DNA of 64,000 bases. Origin: Ascidia mentula. Lineage: Eukaryota > Chordata > Ascidiacea > Phlebobranchia > Ascidiidae. The stretch covers positions 7,259,001-7,323,000 of the forward strand of contig OX387204.1 of the NCBI GenBank assembly GCA_947561715.1, in the 5' to 3' direction. Shown piece by piece: positions 44,420 through 55,882 of the stretch; the first letter of the stretch is position 1, and each line of letters begins with the position of its first letter. The translations under genes were made by a program, and so were the position numbers. A model generated the notes under the pieces. That model worked only from the letters and a program-made list of their open reading frames with translations. It was not told the DNA's origin and did no database searches.

Positions 44420-44690
44420 ATTGACAATGGGCTACAGGAAGACAATATGGCGCCTTCCACTGTTGCGGACCTTATGTTTTCTGTTGATATTGGCGCCCTT
44501 GGGGTTTTCGATCGAGTAAGTTTGATTAACTACATGTCTTGTCACAACAAATTTTCATGCAAACCTAACTTGATTACAGAACATGGTCGGGAGCTCCATG
44601 ATCGGGTTGTATGGAGGCAACGGCAAAGGAATGACATTTGATCTTGACGATCAACAGCTCAACGAGTTGGACAACCTCCCTGTAGCCTAG
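44420..44690 (+). pseudogene. MGNC gene copy lacking exons 1-5
   Basis: Exon 6 (44420-44515) reads IDNGLQEDNMAPSTVADLMF and ends GVFDR, five codons shorter than in the complete genes. Exon 7 (44580-44690) reads NMVGSSMIGLYGG and stops at PVA-TAG, three codons early. A deletion joins the upstream region (TCAGTTGTACAGAGA) directly to the end of intron 5 (GGACATAAACATTCTTT), removing the myristoylation exon and exons 2-5. Both splice sites around intron 6 remain, but no start codon with the family N-terminus is left. Confidence 0.8.
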
Positions 44691-46114
44691 ACAATCTAAC
44701 TTTATACACATGCTGTGCCCCTATCTTTATATATTTGTTGTTGTTCTATTTGATAATATTTTCGAAATAAAATATTGTTTGCATGTTTCAATGCTGTCAT
44801 GTTTGTATTTGGAAGAATGGTTAATCAGTTTATACTGAACTGAACTTGCTTGTACACTTGCAAACTAACCACAATACCAAACAAGTTCCCACGTTGCTGT
44901 ATATATAATCCCACGTTGCTGTATACATGACCCCATGCATTTTAGTAAATAACCAAACCCGAAACAATTTTGTGTACAAGTAGCAGTGTGCTCTGTGACA
45001 TGATAATAACGAACCATTCAACTTGCGCATATTATATTTTGTGATAAGCGAAGAACGTATGAAAGACTAAATACTAATTAGATACTTCAAAGCATCGCCA
45101 TAGATTATGTAAACTGGACATTTTTCTAAAATCGCCAAGTGTTAATTGCAACTACTTGGTTCTATAACTTGACAAATGACTTCAGCTATAACTTCCTTCA
45201 TCATAGTGAACGTAATCATGGTGCAAGAAAAACAGGCGACAAAACTAAGGTCGTTTATTGCGAAATTAACTAAAAGGCGAAGGATTGTAAATGTTACTTG
45301 TTTGTCGTTCAATATACGTGAAGGAAAGAAAAAAGCGACAACAATTTTCAAACAACCAAGATGTCAATTGCTACTTTACGCTATAGGCTTGTCTGTTCAC
45401 TTTATGTTTTAAGTGACAGCACCAACATATACACACCTTTCAAGTTGCATAAAACCTACTTTCGGAGGTAGTGGTCACGGGACTAAAATTCAAAATTTTC
45501 TGCCAGGAACAAAGGTTTTTGTAGTGCCCTCGTAAACAATCACTTTGCACGCGGACGAAAGCTGGTCTAATTATTAAAACTTATTTAACTTAAAAAAACG
45601 TATTTAACCATTTTGTACAGCCTAACCTGGATGCAGCCGAACTGTATTCACTTAGTGTTTGCATTCAGTTATGTGTATAACCAAGCATACTGTAAAGTAG
45701 TCCAGTCTGTCCATATTTAGAGACCAGCAACAGCTTCCGGTATTTTAAGCCACTTTCCTAATAAAATAGGGCGAAATTTTAATTAAATTTTTTTGCCGTT
45801 TGCCAGAATTTTGATAACTTCTTCTTTCTAAATAACTCTCCCAATGAGTTGTGCAACTAAACGTCAAAAGTCAGAGTTGTCGTAAAATACGATCACGGCA
45901 CATATTTATTTATAAAAAAACCCTGCTCAATTTCTACCAAATTTTATGCAACTGCTACATTTCTACATTGTGGTGCATGTTACAACGCGATATATAAGTG
46001 TTTTAAATTGCTTGAATATATATTTATATTCGTAAAACACATTTTTTCTACAAAATTATAAGCAGACGTTTTTGTATTCATATAACTTTATATCTAAGTA
46101 AGTATTGGCGACAT
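44691..46114. repeat. Duplicated spacer, matches 51.34-52.67 kb
   Basis: Shared landmarks are TGAACTTGCTTGTACACTTG, AAGGCGAAGGATTG, AAACCTGCTTTCGGAGGTAG (one change) and CAACAGCTTCCGGTATTTTA. The spacer lies between an MGNC gene copy and a minus-strand array gene in both cases. No independent gene is seen. Confidence 0.75.
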
Positions 46115-46642
46115 TTATTGCTGCTCATCAATAATATGGTTACTGATATGTAATATACGTGAGTTGGTCCAATCTATCTGGGATAACAATAACAGTGCCC
46201 GTTCCGACACAGTGGCCACTCCACCACGTACGTGTACTTGCTTTGGCATCGCAACGAGAACGCGCTGGTTTTTAAGTGGTACTTGTCGTTGTTGCAGAGC
46301 CACTGCCTGAAACTGGCGCGACTGTGACCGGGCTCTTAATTGTTTGTTGACGGCAACTCTGAAGCCCTTAGCAGAGTAGTAGATGCAAAGGCACGGGCAG
46401 AAGAAAAGCCAGCAAATCAAATCAAGACAATCTGAAAAATTGTCTGAATAACATATTGCATTGCGTTTCGGAATCGTAGGATTTTGCCAAAAATATTGAC
46501 TAGCAATGCAGATTCATTGGTATATTCACCATGAAAAAAGTCTTTGCCTGTTTAACCCATAAAATGTGGCATATTGCAATAAATGAAATATATGCAATGT
46601 GCAAAAATTACGTTGTTTACCGCTTGCGGCGTTGGATCCCAT
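46115..46642 (-). pseudogene. Array gene 11, FFCPC type, tail frame shifted
   Basis: Exon 1 (46642-46621, MGSNAAS plus one base; donor GTAAAC) and exon 2 (from 46431, acceptor CAATTTTTCAG) are intact through the membrane segment (DLICWLFFCPCLCIYY) and the start of the tail (VLVAMPKQVHVRGGVATVSER). Near 46198 one base is missing compared with the paralogue at 52.79 kb, so the final VTVI segment is replaced by about 28 unrelated residues. A membrane protein may still be made, but the conserved tail end is lost. Confidence 0.72.
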
Positions 46643-46959
46643 GTGGTATAGGAGTTTTCAGCTTTACTATAAAAATGTCACTTTTCTGCCATCAACACAT
46701 ATGTGCAGTTTTAAATAAACAATAACGCCAAATTACATATTTGCGACCCAACCGTGGGAGCTTACGCGCGCTTGCTGTGTATATTGCATTGCTGGCCATT
46801 CAAGAACTTCCCATAGGCTGTCATATACTCAGTACCAATGTATAGTACCGTTTATTTTAATTCAGACCTGTTTCCAAACCTGTCTCTGCTTAAACTGTGC
46901 GGTTCCACATTATGTGTTCAAATCGAAACCAGGCAAGTTCCTCTGTTGACCGAACCCTT

Positions 46960-47400
46960 GCCAAAAAATTTAGCTCTCATTAATAGAAGAGCGAGCAACA
47001 CAAAACACACGTTTAGAAAGCGGAAACCGCGACAGAAGAAAAAGGCAATGCACGCTTCGATGCGGTCGCCATAGGACCCCCCTCCAGAAGCGGGCAAGTG
47101 TCACTGGAGGTACCGCAACCGTAGAACCTTGTACGGGCCATCGTATGGCCTGGTCAATGGAGGTCGATGAACGTCGCGGCGAATAAATACATATTGGTCT
47201 TCAACGAGGAAGAGACCAACGCCCGAAGGTTATTGTGACGTGACGTCGGCTGCGGCAAAATTCGTTGCTAGGTATCCCGCAATAACGGCAAAAGTTTGGC
47301 GGTGCCGTGCACCAGCTCTGCAGAAGAGGCTTGCAGGTCATCTTTGGGGACTCTCAATACGCTGATCTTGGGTTAATCAGTCTGTGCAATAAACCGCCTG
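46960..47400 (-). mobile_element. Ty3/gypsy pol fragment
   Basis: The reverse strand carries LRVPKDDLQASSAELVHGT, the same integrase segment as MPKDDLQSSSAELVYGE in the 36-38 kb fossil. It is a short, broken remnant. Its outer end is also present at about 53003-53075, where the segmental duplication has a junction. Confidence 0.7.
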
Positions 47401-48313
47401 CGCAAGACATTACTAACTACAACTGAATTTTTCCTTATGTTCCTTCCCTTTTGAAAGCGCCGACACGGTTCCAGTTTATTCGTTAATTAACCCGAAATTA
47501 GCCAACGTTTCTGACTTCGATTTCATGTCAAATATGGTTTGCTTTCAATCATCTACATTAAATCTAATAATTTTATAGCTGTGGACACCTCAAAGTTCTT
47601 TTTATCACAAAAGCGACAAAAAAGACAACCTGAAGCATTACATTACATTTAAACATATAGCATAAGCGCAATTGACTATTGGTGATGAGTACGGAAACCC
47701 TTTTGTTGAACTGACAACACAAAAAATTACCGGGCCTTTTAAACTTTGAACATTTAAGGTGAAGCTTGGCCAATTGCACTACCACGTTATGCGGCTGCGT
47801 ATACACAATGTATGTTCGCAAGCAATGAAAATTGTGTGTTTGGCAAACCTGTGGTTTACACTTTACAGTGTAGCCGATCGTGTTTACTTCGTAACGTTGG
47901 CAAACTTACGAGATATCCAAACTCTTCAGCTTTTAACAACGGTTTGTATTTTAAATATCAAACGTTGTGCTTTTTTTCCCTCTTTCGTGAACGTATCAGT
48001 TTCCGTTTGCGGCACGTCAAATGAAATGTCAAGAAAAAGCACCATCTGCAATTTGGTTTATTTACAGTTTGACAATTTTTTGTCCAATATCGTTTTTTTA
48101 CAAGAAATTCTAGATTATGGAAACAAACATTGCGGAAACAAAATGCGACAGTTTATAATATGGAATAACAAAAAAAGCAATGACTTGAAACGTTCCTTGA
48201 TTGCCGCTGCACGGAGAGGAAACTGCATTAGAAAAGTGATACTACAGCTTTAATAAATTGAAAATGCAATACGGAAATAAGGGACTTGTAGTTGGTTGAA
48301 AATCATTTCGCAA

Positions 48314-48707
48314 TTATTCTTGCACGCCAATAACAGTAACCTTTTGCGAAACAGTCGCGACACCATCATCGTTTATTTGTACTCGTTTCTCCACTGCAAC
48401 GAACACCTTTTTATCATCTGTGGCTCTTTGAGCCTGATGGGAAACACGTAAAGACTGTTGTGGTTGTTCCTCTGCCTTTGTATCGCAAGTGTACTTCAGG
48501 CACTGGTAGAGGCAATAGCACGGACAGAAGAAAAGGCAACAAAAACATTCGATGCAGCCTAAACGCAGCAATTGTTATTTTGAGTGATGTTAATCATGGA
48601 CTTGTTTACAAGCAGCACTTAAGTTATAGCTGATATTCTCTTATTAGTAATTAACAATGCACGCATACCGCAACCTTACCACAGTCGTTGTCATCTTCGT
48701 TCGCCAT
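48314..48707 (-). CDS. Two-exon Cys-rich membrane protein with VATVS tail (array gene 12)
   Basis: Unrecognised protein of 90 residues. Exon 1 is 48707-48680 (MANEDDNDC plus one base; donor GTAAGG). Exon 2 is 48558-48314, with acceptor AATTGCTGCGTTTAG. The membrane segment is IECFCCLFFCPCYCLYQC (about residues 12-29), then a Gln/Ser linker and VFVAVEKRVQINDDGVATVSQKVTVIGVQE. The first exon lacks the Gly at position 2 seen in the MGSN genes, so myristoylation is not expected here; membrane attachment would rely on the hydrophobic Cys segment. It lies about 1.6 kb from, and is divergently transcribed to, the MGNC gene at 50.3 kb. Confidence 0.78.
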
Positions 48708-49679
48708 GGTGAACAAGTTTCTTTTGTCACTTTGCGTTTTAACAAATATGTATAATAATCTTAAATCAAAAAACTGTCTGGTAAACACATCCGTCGACTT
48801 CACGCTACAAGCCAGAATGAAACTTGGACTTTCAGTAAAAATCCTCAGCAGATTTGATTATTTAGTCATCAATCAACCATATATTTAAACGTGATCAGAT
48901 CATACTTTTTTAATAGTATGGGTTATTGTTAAACGTTGTCACGTCTCCTCTTGAATCGTTTAATTTGAAAACTCATTAAGTCCATTAACGACACTTGGTC
49001 TTAGCCGAAAAAAGTTTGTTGTCATTTCTCATACAAAACATTTTTTTAAGCACTGCTCATGAATTCGACAACGTATGTGACGTCACCTCATTACGGAGCT
49101 GGTGATCACACAAATGTGAAGGTCGCGTGCCAAGTTAAGCGCGTGTTTCGACAAATATATATTATAATGTTCAATCAAAAATCTGTCTGGTAAACACACC
49201 CGTCGACTTCACGTTAAAGGAGACTCACAGTAAAAATTCTCAGCGGATTTGATCATTTAGTCGATACTCATTTTGTGTCCTCTTGATTCGTTTGAATTAA
49301 AAAGGAAGTCTCATAATGACACATGGTGCCAAGCCAATTATAACTTGCTGCTATCAATAAACCTGTTTAGCACAGTGCTCGTCATGTGACGTCATCTAAT
49401 ACGAAGGTGGAGATTCACCATACAAATGTGAAGGTCGCCTGGCAAGTTGTACATTTACATTTCAGTGTTACTTGACCTTTATACCCTCTGTGTTTGTACT
49501 GTCTGTTTTTAAATTACAAAATACAAGGTGTTAGACCCACATTCAATGTGCTCCCAGCACAAAAATTTTGATGCAACCTTTGCAGAATATTTCTATTAAC
49601 CCTTTTCATACATGTCATAATAATGAAGAATAGTCAGGTTTTTGGTAATAATATATGTGGAAAATTATTTTTGAATAAG

Positions 49680-49870
49680 TGATACTGGTGAAGTAGTGCG
49701 CACTCAAATTAGAGTAGGGCTAGAGTCAAAGTTGGTGAAGTTGCTTGGCTTGGCCAAGATAAGTTACTTAATAAAGTTGCTTGGCCAAGAGAAGTTACTT
49801 GTTGAAGTGCGTGTACTGTATGGTGCAAGCACTTTGTCGAGTGAGGTTAGGTGAAGTCCCTCACCAGGTG
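49680..49870. repeat. Short tandem repeats upstream of the first MGNC gene
   Basis: Two units of a roughly 31 bp repeat (AAGTTGCTTGGCCAAGATAA, GTTACTTAATGAAG) lie in a block that continues as the tail of the zinc-finger-like pseudogene at 63.4 kb. The matching block at 55.28 kb has three units and the one at 63.42 kb has one. Confidence 0.75.
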
Positions 49871-50313
49871 GACTAAGGTTTAGTTTTCCAAACTAAATGG
49901 AAATATTATCTAAAGTCATAATAAACAGCTATTTGCCATAATAAACCAAACATTTCCATCTCCCAATATCTTGTAGAAGACAATTTGCCACAAAACAAAA
50001 AGATTATAATCGCACAATTCATAAAACAAAGAGAATATATCCATAATCTTCATGAACAAACTTACCAAGACAAAAAGCACAGGGTATTTGCATTGCATTT
50101 GTACGCAATAATGAATGCATTATGACGATTTCCTTGATCCCAGCTTGGAAAACGTAACAATCCAAGGGTCACAATCGTTTCCTTGCAACTAATGCTAAAC
50201 AAAGGGCAAATTTGGGCTGTTTTGAAAATGGAATTTTTGAGAGTGTGGTCAGTTGTACAGAGAGGACGTATATTATTTGCGGGGAGTTTTAAGACAATTT
50301 ATTCGAGAAAACG

Positions 50314-51333
50314 ATGGGAAACTGTTTTGCAAGGAGAAACCGTGTAAAGGTAAGATATTGACTTGTACCCAGACAGTGTTTACCGTTTGTTTTTGCAGCA
50401 GTTTTCTTTACAATTGAATTTGTTTTGCAGAAAGTGCGCCAAAGCTTTAAAGCTGTGCCATTACATTCGAGAGTGGTGGAAGATGATGCGCCATCAATGC
50501 CAATTTTGAAGGTATAGTTACACTGTATTGCATATACACATTGCATTTAAATTACCAATTTTTTAATCTATATATATACATTATGATTTTGTTGATTCAT
50601 TCCACAGGCAAATATCGTTGAAATACACGAACCAAAACAAAGGCGCACCACACCGGTAAGAAAAGCGCATAATACAACTTATATTTGTTTTGTTTTTGAC
50701 TAAGAAACGCTTAATTGTGACTAAAAATTAATTTTCAGAAAATCGAAGGTCAGTTTATTACTGTTGAAGTCGATGTTCACCGCAGCCAGGATAGCATCAG
50801 TGCCACTGCAAATGTATGTTGAGCTTTAAATAGAGCTGCTAGGTTTTAACAAACGTTTTTTTTTTTACTTTTGTGTTGGTTTTTATCACTAGATGGTTGA
50901 TCGAGATCTAAAGGCTGGTGGTGACCACATAATTGACGGACAGGAAAAGGTTTTGACAGCCGAGGTAATATACACTTTGAAGTTATGACGAAAACTTTAG
51001 GACATAAACATTCTTTACCTATAATTTTGCTTTTGCAGGCTGACACTGGGTTACAGCAAGACAAAATGGCGCCTTCCACTGTTGTCGACCTTTTGTTTTC
51101 AGAGAACATTGGCGCCGTCATTAAAACTCTTGATGAGGTTTTCGACCGGGTAAGTTTGATTATCTACATGTCTCATGACAAAAACTTTTCATGCAAACCC
51201 AACTTAATTACAGAACATGGTCGGGAAATCTATGATCGGGTTGTATGGAGGCAACAGCAAAGGAATGATAATTGATCTTGACGATCAACTGCTCAAAGAG
51301 TTGGACAACCTCCCTGTAGCCCAGAGAGTCTAA
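50314..51333 (+). CDS. Seven-exon acylated-type small protein, MGNC family copy 1
   Basis: Unrecognised protein of 180 residues. Exons 50314-50349, 50431-50511, 50608-50655, 50739-50813, 50893-50964, 51039-51149 and 51214-51333 all start and end on codon borders, with good GT/AG sites; AATAAA lies at 51400. The N-terminus MGNCFARRNRVK (Gly2, Cys4, then basic residues) is the classic layout for myristoylation plus palmitoylation, so inner-membrane attachment is expected. The rest is soluble-looking: a strand-like segment (GQFITVEVDVHR), a helix-like segment (VDLLFSENIGAVIKTLDEVF) and a Gly-rich turn (LYGGNSKGM) before a Leu/Asp-rich end. No transmembrane segment. It is divergent from the neighbouring minus-strand membrane genes, suggesting possible co-regulation. 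Confidence 0.82.
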
Positions 51334-51430
51334 CTTTATACACATGTTGTGCCCCTATCTTTATATATTTATTGTTGTTCTATTTGATAATACTTTCGTA
51401 ATAAAATATATTTTGCATGTATTATTGCTG

Positions 51431-52674
51431 TTATGTTTATATTTGGAAGAATACTCAATCAGTTAATACTGAACTGAACTTGCTTGTACACTTGCAAACA
51501 AACCGTACTTAATATATAATCCCACGTTGCTGTTGTTTACATACCCCCATGCATTTTAGTAAATAACCACACCCGAACCAATTTTGTGTACAAGTAGCTG
51601 TTTGACTTGATAACAACGAACCAATCAACTAAGCGCGCATTATTATTTGTGATGTGTTTTGAGCAATGGAGTTTGATCAATAGAATGTACGAAAGACTAA
51701 ATGCAATAGCACTGCCATAGACTAAACAAACCGGCCATTTCACTAAAATCGCTAGCTGTTAAATGACAAATGACTCCCGCTATAACTTCCTTCATCATAC
51801 TAAACGTAATCATGGTGCAAGAAAAACAGGCGACAAAACTAAGGTCGTTTGTTGCGAAATTAACTGAAAGGCGAAGGATTGCAAATGTCACATGATTGTC
51901 CTTCAATATACGTGAAGGAAAGAAAAAAGCGATAACGTTTTTCGACCAAGATGTCAATTGCTATTTCACGCTTTAGGCATGTCTGTTCACTTTATGTTTT
52001 AAGTGACAGCACCAAAGTGTACACACCTTTCAAGTTGCATAAAACCTGCTTTCGGAGGTAGTGGTAATGGGACTAAAATTCAATATTTTCTCACAGGAAC
52101 AAAGGTTTTTGTAGGGCCCCCACAAACAATCACTTTGCATGGGGACGAACCCTGGTCTGCTTATTAAAATTTATTTAACTTAAAAACTTAATAAACCATT
52201 TTGTACAGCCTGCCCTGGATGCAGCCGAACTGTAATCAGTTAGGTGTTTGCATTCAGTTATAACCAAGCATACTGTAAAGCAGTCAAGTCTGTCCATATG
52301 TAGAGACCAGCAACAGCTTCCGGTATTTTAAGCCACTTTCCTAATAAAATAGGGCGAAATTTTAATTAAATTTTTTAGCCGTTTGCCAGAATTTTAAGAA
52401 CGGTTCTTTCTAAAGAAATCTGTCCAAATAACTCTCCCAATGAGTTGTGCAACTAAACGTCAAGAGTCAGAGTTGTCGTAAAATACGATCACGGCACATA
52501 TTTATTTATAAAAAAAAACATGCTCCAGTTCTACCAGATTTTATGCAACTGCTCCAATTTTACATAGTGGTGCATGTTACAACGCGATATATTAGTGTTT
52601 TAAATTGCATGAATATATAATCATATGCGTAAAACACATGTTTTCTACAAAATTATAAGAAGACGTTTTTGTAT
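51431..52674. repeat. Duplicated spacer, matches 44.8-46.1 kb
   Basis: Lies between MGNC copy 1 and the damaged array gene 13 and is equivalent to 44691-46114. A shared block at 52.14 kb (GGGGACGAACCCTGGTCTG) belongs to the dispersed repeat seen at 36.1 kb. No gene is seen. Confidence 0.7.
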
Positions 52675-53003
52675 TCATACAACTTTATATATAGGTAAGT
52701 ATTGGCGACGTTTATTGCTGCTCATCAATAATATGGTTACTGATACGTACGTGAGTTGGTCCAATCTATCTGGGATAACAATAACAGTGACCCGTTCCGA
52801 CACGGTGGCCACTTCACCACGTACATGTACTTGCTTTGGCATCGCAACGAGAACGCGCTGGTTTTTAAGTGGTGCTTGTCGTTGTTGCAGAGCCACTGCC
52901 TGAAACTGGCGCGACTGTGACCGGGATCTTTGTTTGTTGACGGCATCTCTAAAGCCCTTTGTACAGTAGTAGATGCAAAGGCACGGGCAGAAGAAAAGCC
53001 GCA
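52675..53003 (-). pseudogene. Array gene 13, FFCPC type, head lost at a duplication junction
   Basis: The membrane core (LFFCPCLCIYYCTKG), linker and tail (VLVAMPKQVHVRGEVATVSE, RVTVIVIP) match array gene 11. At 53003 the sequence switches to the outer end of the gypsy fragment seen at 47.33 kb, so the start of exon 2, its acceptor, the intron and exon 1 are all gone. The usual stop after VTVIG is also absent, so the frame runs on about 30 residues. The open frame continues into the gypsy-derived sequence, but this is best seen as a broken copy. Confidence 0.75.
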
Positions 53004-53075
53004 GGTCAGAGGCTTGCAGGTCATCTTTGGGGACTCTCAATACGCTGATCTTGGGCCTGTGCATTAAACCGCCTG
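53004..53075 (-). mobile_element. End of Ty3/gypsy fragment at the duplication junction
   Basis: GCTTGCAGGTCATCTTTGGG through CGCTGATCTTGGG is the same as 47328-47372. Relative to the left copy about 0.9 kb is missing here. Confidence 0.7.
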
Positions 53076-53876
53076 CGCAAGATATTACTAACTACAACTG
53101 AATTTTTCCTTATGTTCCTTTCCTTTTTGAAGCGCCGACACGGTTCCAGTTTATTCGTTAATTAACCCGAAATTAGCCCATGTTTCTGACTTTGATTTCA
53201 TGCCAAATATGATTTGCTTTCAATCATCTATATTAAATCTAATAATTTTATAGCTGTGGACACATCAACGTTCTTTTTATCACAAAAGCGACAAAAAAGA
53301 CAACCTGAAGCATTACATTACATTTAAACATATAGCATAAGCGCAATTGACTATTGGTGATGAGTACGGAAACCCTTTTGTTGAACTGACAACACAAAGT
53401 GCATGGCAAACCTGTGGTTTATACTTTACAGTGTAGCAAATCGTGTGTACTTCGTAACGTTGGCAAACTTACGAGATATCCAAACTGTTCAGCTTTTAAC
53501 AACGGTTTGTATTTTAAATATCAAACGCTGTGATTTTTTTCTCTCTTTCGTGAACGTATCAGTTTCCGTTTGCGGCACGTCAAATGAAATGTCAAGAAAA
53601 AGCACCATCTGCAATTTGGTTTATTTACAGTTTGACAATTTTTTGTCCAATATCGTTTTTTTACAAGAAATTCTAGATTATGGAAACAAACATTGCGGAA
53701 AAAAAATGCGACAGTTTATAATATGGAATAACAAAAAAAGCAATGACTTGAAACGTTCCTTGATTGCCGCTGCACGGAGAGGAAACTGCATTAGAAAAGT
53801 GATACTACAGCTTTAATAAATTGAAAATGCAATACGGAAATAAGGGACTTGTAGTTGGTTGAAAATCATTTCGCAA

Positions 53877-54271
53877 TTATTCTTGCACGCCAATAACAGT
53901 AACCTTTTGCGAAACAGTCGCGACACCATCATCGTTTATTTGTACTCGTTTCTCCACTGCAACGAACACCTTTTTATCATCTGTGGCTCTTTGAGCCTGA
54001 TGGGAAACACGTAAAGACTGTTGTGGTTGTTCCTCTGCCTTTGTATCGCAAGTGTACTTCAGGCACTGGTAGAGGCAATAGCAAGGACAGAAGAAAAGGC
54101 AACAAAAACATTCGATGCAGCCTAAACGCAGCAATTGTTATTTTGAGTGATGTTAATCATGGACTTGTTTACAAGCAGCACTTAAGTATTAAGCTGATAT
54201 TCTCTTATTAGTAATTAACAATGTACGCATACCGCAACCTTACCACAGTCGTTGTCATCTTCGTCCGCCAT
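53877..54271 (-). CDS. Two-exon Cys-rich membrane protein, near-identical duplicate of array gene 12
   Basis: Protein of 90 residues. Exon 1 is 54271-54244 (MADEDDNDC plus one base; donor GTAAGG). Exon 2 is 54121-53877 with the same acceptor (AATTGCTGCGTTTAG). It differs from array gene 12 in one residue (Asp for Asn at position 3). The membrane segment IECFCCLFFCPCYCLYQC and the tail VATVSQKVTVIGVQE are the same. The intact duplicate shows that the 5.6 kb duplication raised the copy number of this gene without damage, in contrast to the neighbouring FFCPC gene 13. Divergent to MGNC copy 2. Confidence 0.78.
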
Positions 54272-55275
54272 GGTGAACAAGTTTCTTTTGTCACTTTGCG
54301 TTTTAACAAATATGTATAATAATCTTAAATCAAAAAACTGTCTGGTAAACACATCCGTCGACTTCACGCTACAAGCCAGAATGAAACTTGGACTTTCAGT
54401 AAAAATCCTCAGCAGATTTGATTATTTAGTCATCAATCAACCATATATTTAAACGTGATCAGATCATACTTTTTTAATAGTATGGGTTATTGTTAAACGT
54501 TGTCACGTCTCCTCTTGAATCGTTTAATTTGAAAACTCATGAAGTCCATTAACGACACTTGGTCTTAGCCGAAAAAAGTTTGTTGTCATTTCTCATACAA
54601 AACATTTTTTTAAGCACTGCTCATGAATTCGACAACGTATGTGACGTCACCTCATTACGGAGCTGGTGATCACACAAATGTGAAGGTCGCGTGCCAAGTT
54701 AAGCGCATGTTTCAACAATTATATATTATAATGTTCAATCAAAAATCTGTCTGGTAAACACACCAGTCGACTTCACGTTAAAGGAGACTCACAGTAAAAA
54801 TTCTCGATACTCATTTTGTGTCCTCTTGATTCGTTTGAATTAAAAAGGAAGTCTCATAATGACACATGGTGCCAAGCCAATTATAACTTGCTGCTATCAA
54901 TAAACCTGTTTAGCACAGTGCTCGTCATGTTACGTCATCTAATACGAAGGTGGTGATTCACCATACAAATGTGAAGGTCGCCTGGCAAGTTGTACATTTA
55001 CATTTCATTGTAACCTGACCTTTATACCCTCTGTGTTTGTACTGTCTGTTTTTAAATTACAAAATACAAGGTGTTAGACCCACATTCAATGTGCTCCCAG
55101 CACAAAATTTTTGATGCCACCTTTGCAGAATATTTCTATTAACCCTTTTCATACATGTCATAATAATGAAGAATAGTCAGGTTTTTGGTAATAATATATG
55201 TGGAAAATTATTTTTGAATAAGTGATACTGGTGAAGTAGTGCGCACTCAAATTAGAGTAGGGCTAGAGTCAAAGT

Positions 55276-55375
55276 TGGTGAAGTTGCTTGGCCAAGATAA
55301 GTTACTTAATGAAGTTGCTTGGCCAAGATAAGTTACTTAATAAAGTTGCTTGGCCAAGAGAAGTTACTTGTTGAA
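55276..55375. repeat. Three-unit tandem repeat upstream of MGNC copy 2
   Basis: Three roughly 31 bp units (GAAGTTGCTTGGCCAAGATA, AGTTACTTAAT) where copy 1 has two. Unit-number change since the duplication is the simplest reading. Confidence 0.8.
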
Positions 55376-55882
55376 GTGCGTGTACTGTGTGGTGCAAGCA
55401 CTTTGTCGAGTGAGGTTAGGTGAAGTCCCTCACCAGGTGGACTAAGGTTTAGTTTTCCAAACTAAATGGAAATATTATCTAAAGTCATAATAAACAGCTA
55501 TTTGCCATAATAAACCAAACATTTCCATCTCCCAATATCTTGTAGAAGACAATTTGCCACAAAACAAAAAGATTATAATCGCACAATTCATAAAACAAAG
55601 AGAATATATCCATAATCTTCATGTACAAACTTACCAAGACAAAAAGCACAAGGTATTTGCATTGCATTTACACGCAATAATGAATGTATTATGACGATTT
55701 CCTTGATCCCAGCTAGGAAAACGTAACAATACACGCGTCACAATCGTTTCCTTGTAACTAATGCTATACAAAGGGCAAATTTGGGCTGTTTTGAAAATGG
55801 AATTTTTGAGAGTGTGGTCAGTTGTACAGAGAGGACGTATATTATTTGCGGCGAGTTTTAAGACAATTTATTCGAGAAAACG

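Larger units (their letters stand above)
47400..51430. repeat. Large tandem segmental duplication, left copy
   Basis: About 4 kb matching 53065-56990 with a few per cent difference (for example ATG of the MGNC gene at 50314 and 55883; array gene stop at 48314 and 53877). With the 45.6-46.4 kb / 52.2-53.0 kb match the whole unit is about 5.6 kb, carrying two minus-strand array genes and one plus-strand MGNC gene. An open frame of 137 codons (about 47840-48253 and 53403-53816) is kept in both copies but has no recognisable domain. Confidence 0.9.

Noticed and set aside
47759-48253. Open frame of about 137-164 codons, also present at 53403-53816
   Set aside because: It is kept in both copies only because the duplication is recent. 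There is no domain, the longest reading does not start with ATG, and it has no splice or regulatory context.
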